A stretch of DNA of 64,000 bases, taken from NCBI RefSeq assembly GCF_030272615.1, contig NC_081414.1, positions 47,544,501 to 47,608,500 on the forward strand, read 5' to 3'. Both the position numbers and the translations under genes were made by a program. Origin of the DNA: Cryptomeria japonica (lineage: Eukaryota; Streptophyta; Pinopsida; Cupressales; Cupressaceae). How positions within the stretch are numbered: position 1 is the first letter of the stretch; every line of letters begins with the position of its first letter. Positions 21,411 through 33,536 of this stretch are shown here, in pieces. The notes beneath the pieces are model-generated. The model saw only the letters and a program-made list of their open reading frames with translations, ran no database searches and was not told the origin of the DNA.

Positions 21411-24400
21411 ATCAGCCACTTAGCTTTCATGCCAACTATTTTCTTAAATGCCTAATGGCTGTAGGTGTACTTTGGGATGCATGACAAGTGTTTGTCTTAA
21501 TGTCTACTAGCTGTACTAGTTAATTTCAGTCATTCCATGTGTGTGTAAGGTCTAAAACAGATAGCATATCATTTCTATAACAACTTTGCATTGTTAGAAG
21601 CTTTCCATAACTTCATTTGCAGCCTACAAACCCAAAGAAGACAAATAAAGAATTCACTACAGCGGCTTCAAACATTGTATGCCAAGTGTTTGAAAATATT
21701 CCTTGGGGTTCAAATAAGCGAAACAGGGTCAGATTAGCCAAGGGATATTACATTCAACAAGTCCTGTATATCAGGTACATAATCAGACCCTAAAAACTTC
21801 CCCCAATTTGAAAATACCACTAACAAATCATGTCAAATTTGTAGGTCTACTCCTAAAATTCCTCAATTCTGATCCTCGGATCGATCTTGTTGAATGATGC
21901 AAATGAGAGGTTTTAATGTCTACTTATACCCTTGTTGTTTACCCTTTGATGAGGTCGGCTATATTGCATTGTATTGTTTTATCACCTCAAGGCCGACTTG
22001 ACACCTTAACAAACATCTCTTAGCCTCCTACCTTGATTGCATATGAACCCCCTGCTTACACTAGCGGGTTGAAATGTACAACTACATAAAATGTGTGCAA
22101 GGGTTGAGTGCATTTAGGGTGCTTGTTTGTACAAAATTAGGGTCGGCTAGGGAACAATCAATATAGAAATTGATATAAAAGAATGTCAAAGCACAACATC
22201 TCCAACACAACTCATCACTTTCACACCAAATTAATCCTCCTTGCTCTTGAGCGCATTTGAGGTAGGTCTTTGCATTGGCGTACTTCAAGTAGGTCTCTGC
22301 ACAAGATGGAGGGAGGGATTCAAGGCCTTCCTTGCACAAAATTGATAATTAGTTGAGTAGACTTTACCTAGAGCGCATATGAAGTAGAGTTGTGCACAAG
22401 ATGGTGGGCAGAAATTAGGGGGAAAGTCTTCATAATCGGAGTGCATTCCAACCATATGCATGCACAAGCATTACATCCTCCATCCTCATGAGCGCATTAG
22501 AGGGGTAAGTTTGCATTGTGTAGAGCGCATCCTGCCCATGTGTATGTACAAAAGGGCATCAAACAACAATCTTCTTGACTTCGATGCCATTTAGATCTGA
22601 TTTTTCCCTCTTAAGCTCTAATTCAATTGTTTATATGTTTGTGACTCTCATCGAAGTATGATCTTTGGATTTGTGAGGTCTGATTTTCTATGTTCTAGAC
22701 TTGATTTGTTGCTTTCTGATCCGATTACCATGCCAAGCAACCTTTGATTTTGATGCCTTTGATGTAGTACCATCTATGTTTTTATGTTGTTTTTCTTCGA
22801 TCTTGTTGAGATGTTACTTGATCTTGCTATCATCGTGAAGTTCTCCCTTTGATCACCATCTCCATGTGGTTGAATCTTCAACATTGTCATGATCATCATG
22901 TAGAGCCATCTTGTCTTGATCATCTTCAATCCTTGTCATGTTTGTAGAGCAATCCCTATTGTTTTTAACCTTGATCTTTTCATGGAGTGAAGATATCCCT
23001 TATGTCTTGAAAGCCTTTGTTATGCTTGATTCTTTCATTTGATTCACCTTCTTCTTGAATGCTGTCCTTCTCCATGTTGCATTTTTGAAGTTGTGATGAT
23101 GTTTCCTTGACTTCCTTACTGAAATGTGGATCTTGTGTCCGCCTTAGAATGTAATCCTTGTCTTTGCATATTGAGGTTGAAGTCCTTCACCATCCTGACG
23201 GTCTTTGGTCTTGAAATGTGAAGCATGTCTTTTGCTTAGAATGTTGAACTAGACCTCAATGTGTGGATCTCCTTTGTTTGACGATCCATGCTCCCTATTT
23301 CTAACCTTAAACCTGGAAAAAAGGATACATTGTGCATCAAGAATCATGTAATAGTGATAAAAGGAACTCAATCTCATAAATGAAAATAGCAAAATCCTCC
23401 ATTAATCAAATGTCAAATCCTCCCTTTCAGAATTCAAATTTTCACTTGAAAGTGATAATGTAGATCTGAGTTTAATTAATTTGCAACAAATTTGCCCCAA
23501 ACAAATCTGGAATTTAAGTTCATCTAGGTCTGATTTTGATAGTAGGGCCTCTCTCCAACCTAAGCTTTCCATTCCCACCTATCCACTGGTCTAGCTTTTA
23601 CAAATTTGTTTTTTGGATCATTGACACTAGCTATGGTTGTGTTTGGTGAAATGTACAAAATCAATGCAAAGGGGTGGGTGAATTCAAACCATGTTTGGGA
23701 GCAGCATATTGAATACAAAATTCCTTTGGTTTCAACTGTTTCATCTAGTTAATCTTATGACTCATTAAGGTGTATTGGCTGTCTCAAACCAATAACTCAC
23801 CAATTTAGTAGTCCAAAATAAGTTGTGTCAAGACTTAGTAACTCCAACAATCTAGTGATCACTATGATTTCTCCACAGCGGTAGAGAAAAGAATTGAACC
23901 AAGTAATTCAAATATCTAATCTCAGATTCACATTATCATAGAATCTAATCTACACCCTACATTCCCCCTCTTCATCAGATTATATATATAACACTCCCCA
24001 AGACCCCATTAATTCTAAATCCAGAACTATCTCCACTCTGGAATTATAGTGCCATTGCTTGCTTCAAAAATTTAGTCCAACATCCATCACTTGCTTTGAA
24101 CACTCAACAAGCAGCAAGAGAAAAGGCTACCATTTCAGTCCATGGCAATTCCCAATGAAGCATTGTTGAATTCCCAACAGATAAAATATCACATCAAACT
24201 AGCTATGTATGGCTTGTTCCAATAGACAAGGGAAAGAGCAAGTTTTGGATGAATGGAGTAAGTTTTGGGTGAATTTGATGAAAGTGATAACCCTCAACTG
24301 TGGCATCTAAGACAAAGGTTACCCAAGGGGAGTAACAAATAAAAACTAGCAACAGAATAAAAACCATTGCAACTTTTGGTGATTGTAGTTCTATAAGTAC

Positions 24401-24807
24401 TCCTACATGAAAATTTTGATTGTCACTTAATAATCCACAAATACATAAAGAGATGCCATAATTGACAACTCAAAAGTCTGTATCACAATTTACAAAGAGT
24501 CAAACAGATCCAAAGAGAACAAATTTTCAACTTGAAAATATTTCCTTTCAAGTCATGAGGAACAAGAATTGTGTTCTTTTTAACATTGACGCAAAGAAGG
24601 TAAAATATTCTCCAATAGACATAATCTAACCCAGTGTAAGAAAATGAATGAATTGATACCTGTAACAACTAGATATAAAGGGTCAATTCGTTACAAAGTC
24701 AATGAAAAATTAAAAGCATTACAGCATGACAATAAGGAAAGGCCAGCAATAATTTGAAGAAATTTTTACAATAAATTTGAATAGTGCAAGATACATTACA
24801 TAAAAAC
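21411..24807. other. Intron sequence without a gene; degenerate repeats at 22230-22540
   Basis: I see no protein gene or RNA gene. Between about 22230 and 22540 a motif of the type GAGCGCAT-x-GAAGTAG...TGCACAAGATGG recurs imperfectly four to five times. The stretch 22600-23290 is rich in CTTGATC/GATCTT motifs but has no clear repeat unit. It may contain old LTR material that cannot be assigned. Confidence 0.45.
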
Positions 24808-25100
24808 ACAATTAAGAATATAAGGGCTAAATCTTCAAAAAGGATAAATGGAAAATGCAAATAAAATTGCAGACTGTGCCCGCCAAATTGCAATACCCTT
24901 TATACTCTAGTAAATACAGGCAATGAAATATTCTTTTTTACAGAAAAACACACCATTAAAGTATATAAGGGCTCAATTTTCCACAAGAATAAATGGAAAA
25001 TGCAAAAAAAATTGCAGATTGCATCCACTTAATTGTAATACCCTTTATACTCCCATAGTAAATAAAGGCAATGAAAAAAATTCTCTTTTACATGTTTATA
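24808..25100. repeat. Imperfect tandem duplication, about 147 bp, next to ISA3 exon
   Basis: The segment with GGATAAATGGAAAATGCAAA, ATACCCTTTATACTC and a CAGGCAATGAAA end (about 24840-24935) recurs as GAATAAATGGAAAATGCAAA to AAAGGCAATGAAA (about 24983-25078). The copies differ by several substitutions and small gaps. It lies just downstream of the exon at 25185-25284 in gene orientation. Confidence 0.7.
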
Positions 25101-25184
25101 TCAAAAGCAAAAATTAGATTGCTCCTCAATAAAAATCAAGTACCCAAAACAGTTTTTAAACAAGAAACATGTAAGAATATTCAC

Positions 25185-25284
25185 CCTAACAACAGGAGGA
25201 GCACTGAGGGGATTGCCATCAGATCCACGGCACAGTACACTTGCAAGATCAAATCGGAATCCATCCACATGATATTCTGTTACC
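25185..25284 (-). CDS. ISA3: Isoamylase 3 internal exon, catalytic nucleophile region
   Basis: This 100-bp exon completes a split Trp codon (TG|G) and encodes [18 protein letters not shown], then [23 protein letters not shown] is GH13 conserved region II and its second Asp is the catalytic nucleophile of isoamylases. The [18 protein letters not shown] form is typical of plant ISA3; ISA1 types have [13 protein letters not shown] followed by a different insertion. The acceptor reads CTGAAG|GGTAAC and the donor GTTAGG|GTGAAT. The exon ends in phase 0 and joins the exon at 7358-7458 (AIAKDP), reproducing the family sequence with no gap. The intron upstream is 14.4 kb and the one downstream 17.7 kb. 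Confidence 0.93.
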
Positions 25285-26340
25285 CTTCAGCATACAGATC
25301 AAAACAAATTTATAATCTTAATAATTTTAAATAGATATATACAAAAAAAGCAAATTATGTCATTTGAAATATAATAGTCACAACTATTTGTTAGTATATT
25401 AATATCAGCACAGGAAAAATAGTGCAAATATAGGAACCAAATGCCAAAGCATTTAAAGAAGAAAATTCAACCACCAATCAAACAAAAAGTGTGAATTCTC
25501 TCATGGAATGAACAGTGATAAGCATCCCCAACAAACACCTCCTGCTCAATGAAGAAGTAAATGATTATAAAATGTATATGATTATCATCCAATAAACCAT
25601 TCCAGCTGAAAATCTTTAATGACTAAAATGCACAGGAATCTAGGATAGCCACTCGATTATGGTCCAATACAGAGGCATTGATCCAATGGTACCCTACAAG
25701 GTATGTCCATCTCTCACATGTCCACTGCCCCGACATACTGATTTTAGAATCAACTGCCTTGTTGGTTTCTCAAAGTCGGCTCTATTAGCCCTAGACTCTC
25801 CCCAGTGAGAATTCTTAGATTCAGCATTGGCACTCCAAAAAAGATTGATGTTAATGTCATTAGCTCTTCCAGTGTATTTCAGAGTGCAACCATCTAACAA
25901 TTTTTGTTTCTTTCCTAGCTTGATTGTCTTGTACTCCCACAATTGTGTGGGGTCCTCCCCTTGCATGTCTATTTATACTTGTTTTGAGTAATAGCATTTT
26001 AGTTTCTCCCCCACTTATTTTCTCTCATTTTTCTTTTCCATTTGTGTGTACTTTTGACTCTAGGGCTGTTTTTGCACTAGTACTTGACTAGCGTAGCACA
26101 TGTACATTTCAATCCCTTTAACCTATTCTTGTTCATTTGTCGACATTAAAATTTATTATAACTTTTTCATTCTTTCTTTCTTTCTTTCTTAAATTAATTT
26201 CAAACTGTCAAAAAATCTCAATGTGGTAGGCAGCTAGATGGCCATGCTAACCAAAGACTACTCCAAGTGCATACTCTAAGGCATTAATTTTTATTTCAAA
26301 TGATTGTTGCAAATCGGTTAGAAAAAGTATTAGTATCAAA
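25285..26340. other. Intron sequence, microsatellite near the right end
   Basis: No gene seen. A short TTTC/TTCT microsatellite lies at about 26170-26190. The small frames here show no family motif. Confidence 0.5.
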
Positions 26341-26349
26341 CAATACCTC

Positions 26350-26690
26350 AATTTCAATTCTGTTAATATCTGTTGTTGCTCGTTTGTCCATATATGCTTT
26401 GCGTTGCCCCCATTTTAGTTGCCTCATGTAAAGGTCATGCAATGTCAAAGAATCTAAACTTAAACCTCCAATAGAAGTTGGCAAAACCCAAGAAAATCCT
26501 GAGTTCTATGACAATCTTAAGGGCCAACCAATCTGAGGACCTAGATCTTCTCTAGGTCAACATGTACACTATCCTTGCCAGCAATGTAACCAAGGCATTG
26601 GATCCTCTCCATGCCAAAAGAGCACTTATCTGTATTGGCATAAATCTTATGCCAACACAATAAGGAATCCATTGACCAAGTTGTAAATGC
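26350..26690 (-). pseudogene. Short Ty3/gypsy RT fragment
   Basis: On the minus strand the sequence reads KCSFGMERIQCLGYI, then a HVDLEKI segment and, after stops and a shift, LANFYWRF. These correspond to the RT thumb region of gypsy elements (KCSFG...YLG-I...G-x-x-VDP-K-I...FLGL-NFYRRF). It is short, with several stops, and differs from the RT at 28881-30518, so it comes from another element. It is cut on the right near the LTR that starts at 26702. Confidence 0.7.
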
Positions 26691-26701
26691 TCTTCCCTTG
26701 T

Positions 26702-28879
26702 TGTAATGTCCCCTATTTATAGGCTGTCAATTCCAAAAGGGAAACATGCATTACTACTTACTATGTTACAATAATTACTAATTAATGACTAGGGTTGCTC
26801 ATAGTAAAATTAGGCATTGTCCTTATTCGACCTAATCTTAATCCCTTCTAATTTCTAATCCTAGAAGGGAGAATTGCTTGCCTAGGGCATGATGATACAA
26901 TCTCCATAATGCAGCCCAAATTACAGGAACCTCAGTCTATTCACCCATGGGGCCCATAGCCCAAGTTTTCAGGATCATGAGTTCTATTATGTAGTTGCTT
27001 CTAGTTTTGATTGTGTGCCCTTTTTTACATCAACATCATCATCAGGATGCTAAGAGAATGCAGGGATTTGACAGATGGTAAATTGCCATGTCCTTGCATT
27101 CTCTTAGCATCCTGATGATGCATCACAGAGTGTGATCCGAAACGTTGATGTAAAAAAAGGCACACAATCAAAAACCGAAGCAACTACAGAATATTAATAT
27201 GGATTGTGGAAATTTGATTATTTTAATCATGAGTTCTTTCACCCTTGGGGCTCATCTATCATGAGATGGTTTTACTCCACCTCTCCCTAACAGCATCACA
27301 CCACTCCTCAAGAAGAGAAGGCATAGGTCTATAAATAGGCAAATATCACGTTGTACTATTTCAACATTTAATACTTAAAGATTTCAGACATATCTGATAT
27401 TTATCTTATTATTGTTATCTATCAGTCATGAACATTAATTCAACAACTTAGATCTTATTTTCTGTTGGATTTGGGCATGATGAAGATTGTCACTGAGAGC
27501 ATTTATGATGTCTATATTTTGCTGCACAAATGACATATCCCCGCTATGACACCTATACATGCATCATAATCATATATGAATCCCTATCACATAACAATGA
27601 ATAACAGTAAGCAAGCATGCTGAGCTTATTTCCATACATAGCACTTAATTGATCATTTACAAAAGGTATCGATTAAGAAGATCAACCATATATGAAAGTC
27701 AATTCTCATTGATAAAGAGATTATCAGATTAACGAAATATGCCAAGAAATGAAGGACACATCACTATCATTATTGCTGATCAATCATACATGAATGTGAG
27801 TAATCGATAAAGACACCATGGGGTCAATTAAAGAAATACACATGATCGCGGCATAAGGAGGAACGATTGGTTTATGTGCATGGTACAAGATCGATAATTA
27901 CAAACTGTAACTAAATAGTCGCAATACAAGTGGACAGTGATTTGGTATGAATGTCGAGTCAGCAATTAAGGTATACATGTGCGATTAGTTATGAAGAGTG
28001 CCCGATCTATTAGGAAGAGATACAATTTAGGGAAATGTATGTCCATTCCCAATCTAAAGATACAACCCTTCATTCCCATAAGATATTAATAAGGGATCAA
28101 TACTCAGTCCAAGGGCAGCAAACAAGATTCGACCCTCACTGTTGTGGTCATAGCTGGTATGAACACATCTCACTTAATGCCAAGTAATTATTTGGAATTC
28201 ATACGGATATGGAAAAAAAAGAAAAGAGAACAACTGTTTATAATCTGGAAACTATAATAAATAATATATACCAGAAACATTGTTAATAATATACAGTGAG
28301 GAATAATAATCGAAGAATTCACTATGTATATATATTCCTACATTCTGTTTGGAGGAATAATCAATGAATATACAATATAAGTCAAGGTGTATATATATAT
28401 TAGTTAATATGATATAAAAGCAATTCTAAAGGGAGTATTATAATAAGACATACATATTAGAAATATCAAATGTATATTTAATTTAATTTATGTACTTGTG
28501 CATTCATAACACATGATAGGCTATTATATTTGTGACCTAATCTTAATTCATCTACTATGCCCTATGAGCGGATAGGTTGGTGTGTGTAGGGAAAGGCAAG
28601 TAAACCCATCACAAGTGATGGTGAGCCCAAGATGGGTAGGGACGTAGTCCTGGGCCTTGAGGGAGCCTCCTTGTAGGTGGTGTCAGCACCCTATGACAGT
28701 AAATCCCCATCCCTCATTAGGATTAGAGAAGAAGTTAAGGTAGGACTTAATGTAATGAATGTTGAATGTGTTATGAATACTAAATCATGCAGAAGTTTAA
28801 GAATTATGGATTGAAATATAAAAATGTACAGTAATGTGTGATAATTCATTGGGAAACAAGCAATCTCGGGGACATTAAA
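26702..28879 (+). mobile_element. Chromovirus 5' LTR (LTR1)
   Basis: The LTR starts TGTAATGTCCCC and ends near GGGGACATTAAAA, next to a primer binding site at 28882. A TATA box TATAAATA lies at 27330-27337, giving U3 of about 0.6 kb and R-U5 of about 1.5 kb. A foldback (26991-27187) lies in U3. Its internal sequence is unlike LTR2 and LTR3 downstream, although the termini belong to one class, so the three are not a simple pair. No target duplication was found at either side of the block. Confidence 0.75.
26991..27187. repeat. Foldback (inverted repeat) inside LTR1 U3
   Basis: The left arm 26991-27065 and right arm 27092-27187 are largely complementary, for example GTAGTTGCTTC with GAAGCAACTAC and GATGCTAAGAGAATGCA with TGCATTCTCTTAGCATC. 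The loop is about 26 bp. A 22-bp bulge with an ATCACAGAGTGTGAT palindrome interrupts the right arm. Confidence 0.85.
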
Positions 28880-28881
28880 AG

Positions 28882-28893
28882 TGGTATCAAAGC
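28882..28893 (+). other. Primer binding site (initiator tRNA-Met)
   Basis: TGGTATCAAAGC follows the LTR1 end by two bases and matches the 3' end of plant initiator tRNA-Met with one mismatch (TGGTATCAGAGC expected). It would prime minus-strand DNA synthesis. Confidence 0.85.
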
Positions 28894-28894
28894 A

Positions 28895-30518
28895 AAACCT
28901 TGCTAGCCTGTGGGCAGCGGAGTGCATGATTATGCCATCCAATCCTGTTGAAGTAAAGAGGCAATATCCTTTAGATATTCAGGAGTTAATCACAAAAAGA
29001 ACCAAAGTCTTTGAGGACTTGCCACCTGGGAGACCTCCCGATAGGGGATCTAAACACATCATTGAGTTGGAGGAAGGAGCAAAACCGGTTATTACCACTC
29101 CATACCGGTATCCTAAGAAGCAGAAACATGAGATAGAGAAGGCCATCAAGGAACTCTTGGACATGGGGTTTATCCATCCAAGTAAGAGCCCATTTGCTTC
29201 AGCGGCAGTTTTAGTTAGGAAGAAATATGGGACCATGCGCATGTGCGTGGATTACCAAGCATTAAATCAGAAGACTATCAAGAATCGGTACCCCATCCCC
29301 CGGATTGATGAGCTCATTGATGAGCTACATGGAGTGGTTTTCTTCTCAAAAAATGATCTCAGATCGGGTTACTATTAGATTTGCATGAGGGAGTCAAATA
29401 TTGAGAAGACTGCATTCAGGTGCCACTTTTGGCATTTTGAATTTCTAGTCATGTTCTTTGGCTTGACTAACACTCCTGCAACATTCCAGTCTTGCAAGAA
29501 TATGATCTTTCAAAAGCAACTAAAGAAGTTTGTGCTGATATTTTTTTATGACATCCTCATCTTCAGCAAGACTTGGGAAGAGCACTTGCAACACTTAGAT
29601 GAAGTGCTCCGTATACTAGAGTCAAAATCCCTGTTTGCTAAGGAGTCCAAATGTGAATTTGGAATGAGAGAACTACTTTACCTTGGTCACATCATCAGTG
29701 CAGAGGGAGTCAAGGTTGACCCCGAAAAGATCAAGGCTATTGTTGATTGGCCTCAACCTGAGAACTTGACACATTTGAAAGGGTTCTTGGGTCTATGTAG
29801 GTTCTACAGGAGGTTCGTGAAGGGTTACTCACAGCTTGCCGCCCACTTCACTGAACTCACTAAAAAGGGAGCTTTCAGCTGGTCAAAAAAGGCACAAGGA
29901 GTGTTTGACAAGTTTAAGGAGATTATGAGTTCGTGTCTTGTTTTGGCTATGCCTGATTTCTCCAAGCCCTTTGAATTGAAATGTGATGCATCAAGGGAAG
30001 GAGTTGGTGCTATTTTGATGCAAGAGAAGCATCCAATAGCGTTTGAGAGCAAGAAGTTGCGCGGAGCTGAGAAGTCTTACTCTATCTATGACAAGGAAAT
30101 GCTTGCAATCATGCATGCATTAGCCAAGTTTAGACAATACTTGGTGGGGAGTAAATTTGTTGTTAAAACGGATCATAATAGTCTCAAGCATTTCATCCAT
30201 CAAAAGGATTCGAATGAGAGACGGCAGAAGTGGGTGAGTAAGCTATATGCTTACGACTTTGACATCGAGTATGTTAAAGGAAAGAATAACATTGTGGTTG
30301 ATGCTCTTTGCAAAAGACCTCATTTGAGCTCATTGTGTGAGCTTACGGCTGATTTGAGGGACTTGTTGTTTGCTGATTATGCTAAAAATCAGTTTGTAAC
30401 CAGCATCATAGAGGGTACTTTTCATGATGAAAAGTACAAATTGGTGGATGGGCTGATTTTGTACAAGGGAAGGATTTTTCTAGTGCTCGAATCCAAGTTA
30501 AAAGAGAAGATTTTATAG
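28895..30518 (+). pseudogene. Chromovirus reverse transcriptase and RNase H, inactive
   Basis: Directly after the primer site the sequence enters pol, so leader, gag and protease are deleted. RT motifs in order are [44 protein letters not shown] and then a TAG stop at about 29377 in place of Gln. After the stop come FGLTNTPATFQ and FFYDILIFS. The last is the catalytic F-x-D-D block with its first Asp changed to Tyr. RNase H shows FELKCDASREGVGAILM, YSIYDKEMLAIMHAL and VKTDHNSLKHF. The second frame (29385-30518) runs on to the start of the integrase N-terminal region and ends in a stop. With a mutated active site, a nonsense codon and no gag, this copy cannot transpose by itself. Confidence 0.93.
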
Positions 30519-31737
30519 AATTTTCATGACATCCCTCTTGCTGGTCACCAAGGTTTTTCAAGACATATAGGTAGATCCAAGAAAGATTCTCTTGGAAAGG
30601 GTTGAAGAATGATGTCTTGAGATACATCAAGGAGTGTCACACCTTCCAGATGAACAAGGATGAGCATACTGCACCAGCTGGTTTGTTGCAACCCCTACCT
30701 ATTCCAAATCAGAAATAGGAAAGTATTTCGATGGACTTCATCACCAAGTTGCCCAAAGCCAATGGCAAGGATTCTATTATGTGGTGGTGGACAGATTGAC
30801 TAAATTTGCTCATTTCTTTGCCATTACCAGCTCATTTACAGTGGCTCAAGTTGCTGATGTGTTTTTTCATGAGGTGTTTAGATTACATGGGCTACCTAAA
30901 ACCAATGCAAGTGACAGGGACAGGAAGTTCCTAAGCACTTTTTGGCAGGAAATCTTTAGATTATGTGGCACAGTGCTTACTCCAAGCACGAGTTATCACC
31001 CGCAAATTGATGGGCAAACGGAAATTGTGAACAAATAGTTGGAAGGCTATCTCAGAAATTATGTCTCAAAGCAGCAGAAAGCATGGGTGAGGTGGCTACA
31101 TTTGGGGGAATATTGCTACAATTCCTCCTACCATATGTCCATCAAGATGTCCCCTTTCATGGAACTGTATGGTTACGAGGCTCCTAGCTTTGCTGATTTG
31201 ATGTTTGGTGATAGAAAAGCTCAACAAGCTAGGGACATGGTGCAACAGTGTCAAGATATTTTGAACGCTTTGAAGAACAACCTCCAGATTGCGCAGAATC
31301 AGTAGAAGATGTACACTGATCAGGAGCGTGTAGACCATTCATTTGAGGTTGGAGACATGGTCTATCTTAGACTTCAACCTTTTAGGCAGTCCACTCTCAA
31401 GAAGAGTGGAGCAGAGAAGCTTAAGTTGCATTTCTATGGGCCACTCAGAGTCATTAGGAGAGTTGGAGCAGTGGCTTATGAGTTAGAACTTCCGACAAGT
31501 AGCAAGGTGCATAATGTCTTCCACGTGTCTCGCCTCAAGAAGGCACTTGGGCACAATGTTGTGGTCTCTTCGAATTTGCCTCCCTTGGATGAGGAAGGAC
31601 AGTTGGTGTTGATTCCAAAAGAGATTATTGATTTTAGAGAGCGCTCCTTGAGAAGAAGGACGATCAAGGAGTATTTGGTGAAGTGGAAGAGCTTACCTGC
31701 AGAGGATGCCACTTGGGAGAGTGAGGAGATTCTATAG
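30519..31737 (+). pseudogene. Chromovirus integrase with C-terminal chromodomain, broken
   Basis: The integrase follows RNase H. Its zinc-binding region reads LAGHQGF...CHTFQMNKDEH, where a second cysteine is lost (CHTF for CxxC). The core starts with SMDFITKLPKANG (first Asp), then after a frameshift near 30775 continues VVDRLTKFAHF, ASDRDRKFLSTFWQE (second Asp) and DGQTEIVNK (Glu). A TAG follows at 31036-31038. The C-terminal frames hold the GPF/Y-like region (LHFYGPLRVIRRVG, VFHVSRLKKALG), and the end RRRTIKEYLVKWKSLPAEDATWE is a chromodomain. This defines a chromovirus; such domains are thought to guide insertion towards marked chromatin. Confidence 0.93.
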
Positions 31738-31789
31738 CATCCAGACTTGCGATTACTTATGGGCAAGCAATCTTGGGGAGGGCGGACTG

Positions 31790-33287
31790 TAATGTCCCCT
31801 TCTCAGTGGTGAGAAGTTCAATTGGCCATTAGCCTATTCCGGAGACCCGTAAGCTAATTGGAAGCAGAAATTAGGGTTTCCAACTTTTGTGGAGGTCTGC
31901 ATGAGCCGTTTGATGATTGACTAGTCGGAATTCTACAATTCAGACTGTGGATTCCTTCTAGGTTTTTTGATAGCTTCGCAAAGGTGTGACATGCATTCAG
32001 TTCAGGGAAGTTTTCAAAACTTACTATTTTTAGTAAGTTCGTGGCAGCCGTTAGGATTTCTAGGTTATTCTGGGTTTTTTGAGTTCACCCACGGGGTTCA
32101 AAGAGAAAACTCTTTGGTGATGTTTTCGAGACTTACTATTTTTAGTAAGTACTATGTCTGGCAATACTATTTTTAGCAGTCCAGCTCAATGCTTCAACCC
32201 AGTTCAGTTTTGATAATTTTTAATACTTCAGTCTCCGGCTCAATTTGGCAAAAATCAGTATTTGAGGAGGAGGTATTTTTTAATATATTAATACCTTAGG
32301 CATAAGGTTTTAATATTTGATTATTTTATGGATGGACGACTTAGGAAAGGAGAAAATAATAATGTTATCCTAAGTCTACTTGGGCGAATTATTTTACCCC
32401 CTTGTTGGATGCTAAAGTACTATGCATTATTATTATTTTATGCACTTTAAGTTATCACTAAAAGTTCGACTTGAGGAGGGGGTCATATTTTGACACATAT
32501 GCTAAGGGGATAATATGAAATGCAACGCCTAAGAGGTGAAATGAAATGTAGAGGAATTTGGGCGCCATTTGAGTGGAATTTGAATTTGAATTTGAATTTG
32601 GCTAGCGAAAAGTTATAAATAGAGGCCTTGGGCTCTCATTTGGTCATCCATGAAGAAATTATAACGAAGTGCTGCCGAAATTTGGAATGAAGCTTCAAGG
32701 AATGCATACCTCCTAGCTGCCACTTGATTTCTTGCTTGCAATACAGGAACTAGTCGACCTTGTGACCTCTATTCATTCAGAGGAGTGGATTGAAGAACAA
32801 TGTTGCAGATTCATGTGTCAATTTCAGATGTTTGGAGAGTTTTCTGAGTGTTTATGCTGCTGGTTTGTGTGTGTTGAAGTAGAAATCTGTTCGTGGGTCT
32901 TGGTGTGTTGGCCAAATTATCTAGGTACTAGCTCTGATTATTTCTACCCCCTAGGCGATGGAGTCTACCAATTTGCGGATCTTAATTTGCACCATGGAAT
33001 TTAATAATGCAAATTGTACTATCTTGATGGGCCATGTCACTTCTTGGCTGCCTCAGGTTGCGTGCTGAAGGTATTTGGTTCCAAGAAGGCGAGCTTCATA
33101 GCCGTCTAAGGACATACTTCCGTATGGCATTCGTATCCTTTTTTTTGATAAAAATTATGAACATGTTAATTCAATGTTAAAAATAGATTGTGAATTAAAA
33201 TGGTTTATTTATATATATATATCTATATGTTGTGTTCTAACAATCTATTTTGCAGGTTAATGATCTCTAACTAGTAGGGACAATACA
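31790..33287 (+). mobile_element. Chromovirus LTR2, chimeric, between two internal regions
   Basis: It is preceded by the polypurine tract GGGGAGGGCGGAC and starts TGTAATGTCCCCTTCTC. It ends GGGACAATACA and is followed by a primer site at 33289, so it is both the 3' LTR of the left unit and the 5' LTR of the right unit. Its first 1.25 kb resembles the minus-strand solo LTRs at 3540 and 11851 (start sequence, AGCAGAAATTAGGGTTTCC, ACTTACT palindromes at 32019 and 32131). Its last 0.2 kb resembles LTR3 (TCTAAGGACATACTTCCGTA versus CCTAAGGACATACTTTTGTA). The TATA box TATAAATA is at 32614-32621. Confidence 0.85.
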
Positions 33288-33288
33288 G

Positions 33289-33300
33289 TGGTATCAGAGC
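33289..33300 (+). other. Primer binding site after LTR2
   Basis: TGGTATCAGAGC is a perfect 12-base match to the complement of the plant initiator tRNA-Met 3' end. It lies one base after the LTR2 end. Confidence 0.93.
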
Positions 33301-33536
33301 AATGATCCTGCCATCCTGCAGGGTAAAGATGAATCATTGAATCATTCTAGACAATAAGAAAAATCTAAAAAAACGTGTATTCATGTGTATGCTTTGTGTT
33401 TGTAATTATCCATGTGTATTCTTCGTGTTTTTCATGTGTATGCTCTTTGTTTTTTTATTCATATTCGTAGATGACTTAGTTTGAGAAAGTTAAAATCTAC
33501 ATTGCTTGAGGACAAGCAAATTTGGGAGGGGTGGAC
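33301..33536 (+). mobile_element. Remnant internal region (236 bp) ending in a polypurine tract
   Basis: Between the primer site of LTR2 and the start of LTR3 only 236 bp remain. The region has no coding sequence but keeps the 3' landmark GCTTGAGGACAAGC and the purine-rich TTTGGGAGGGGTGGAC. Gag and pol are missing. Such a unit could only move with proteins supplied by another element. Confidence 0.85.
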
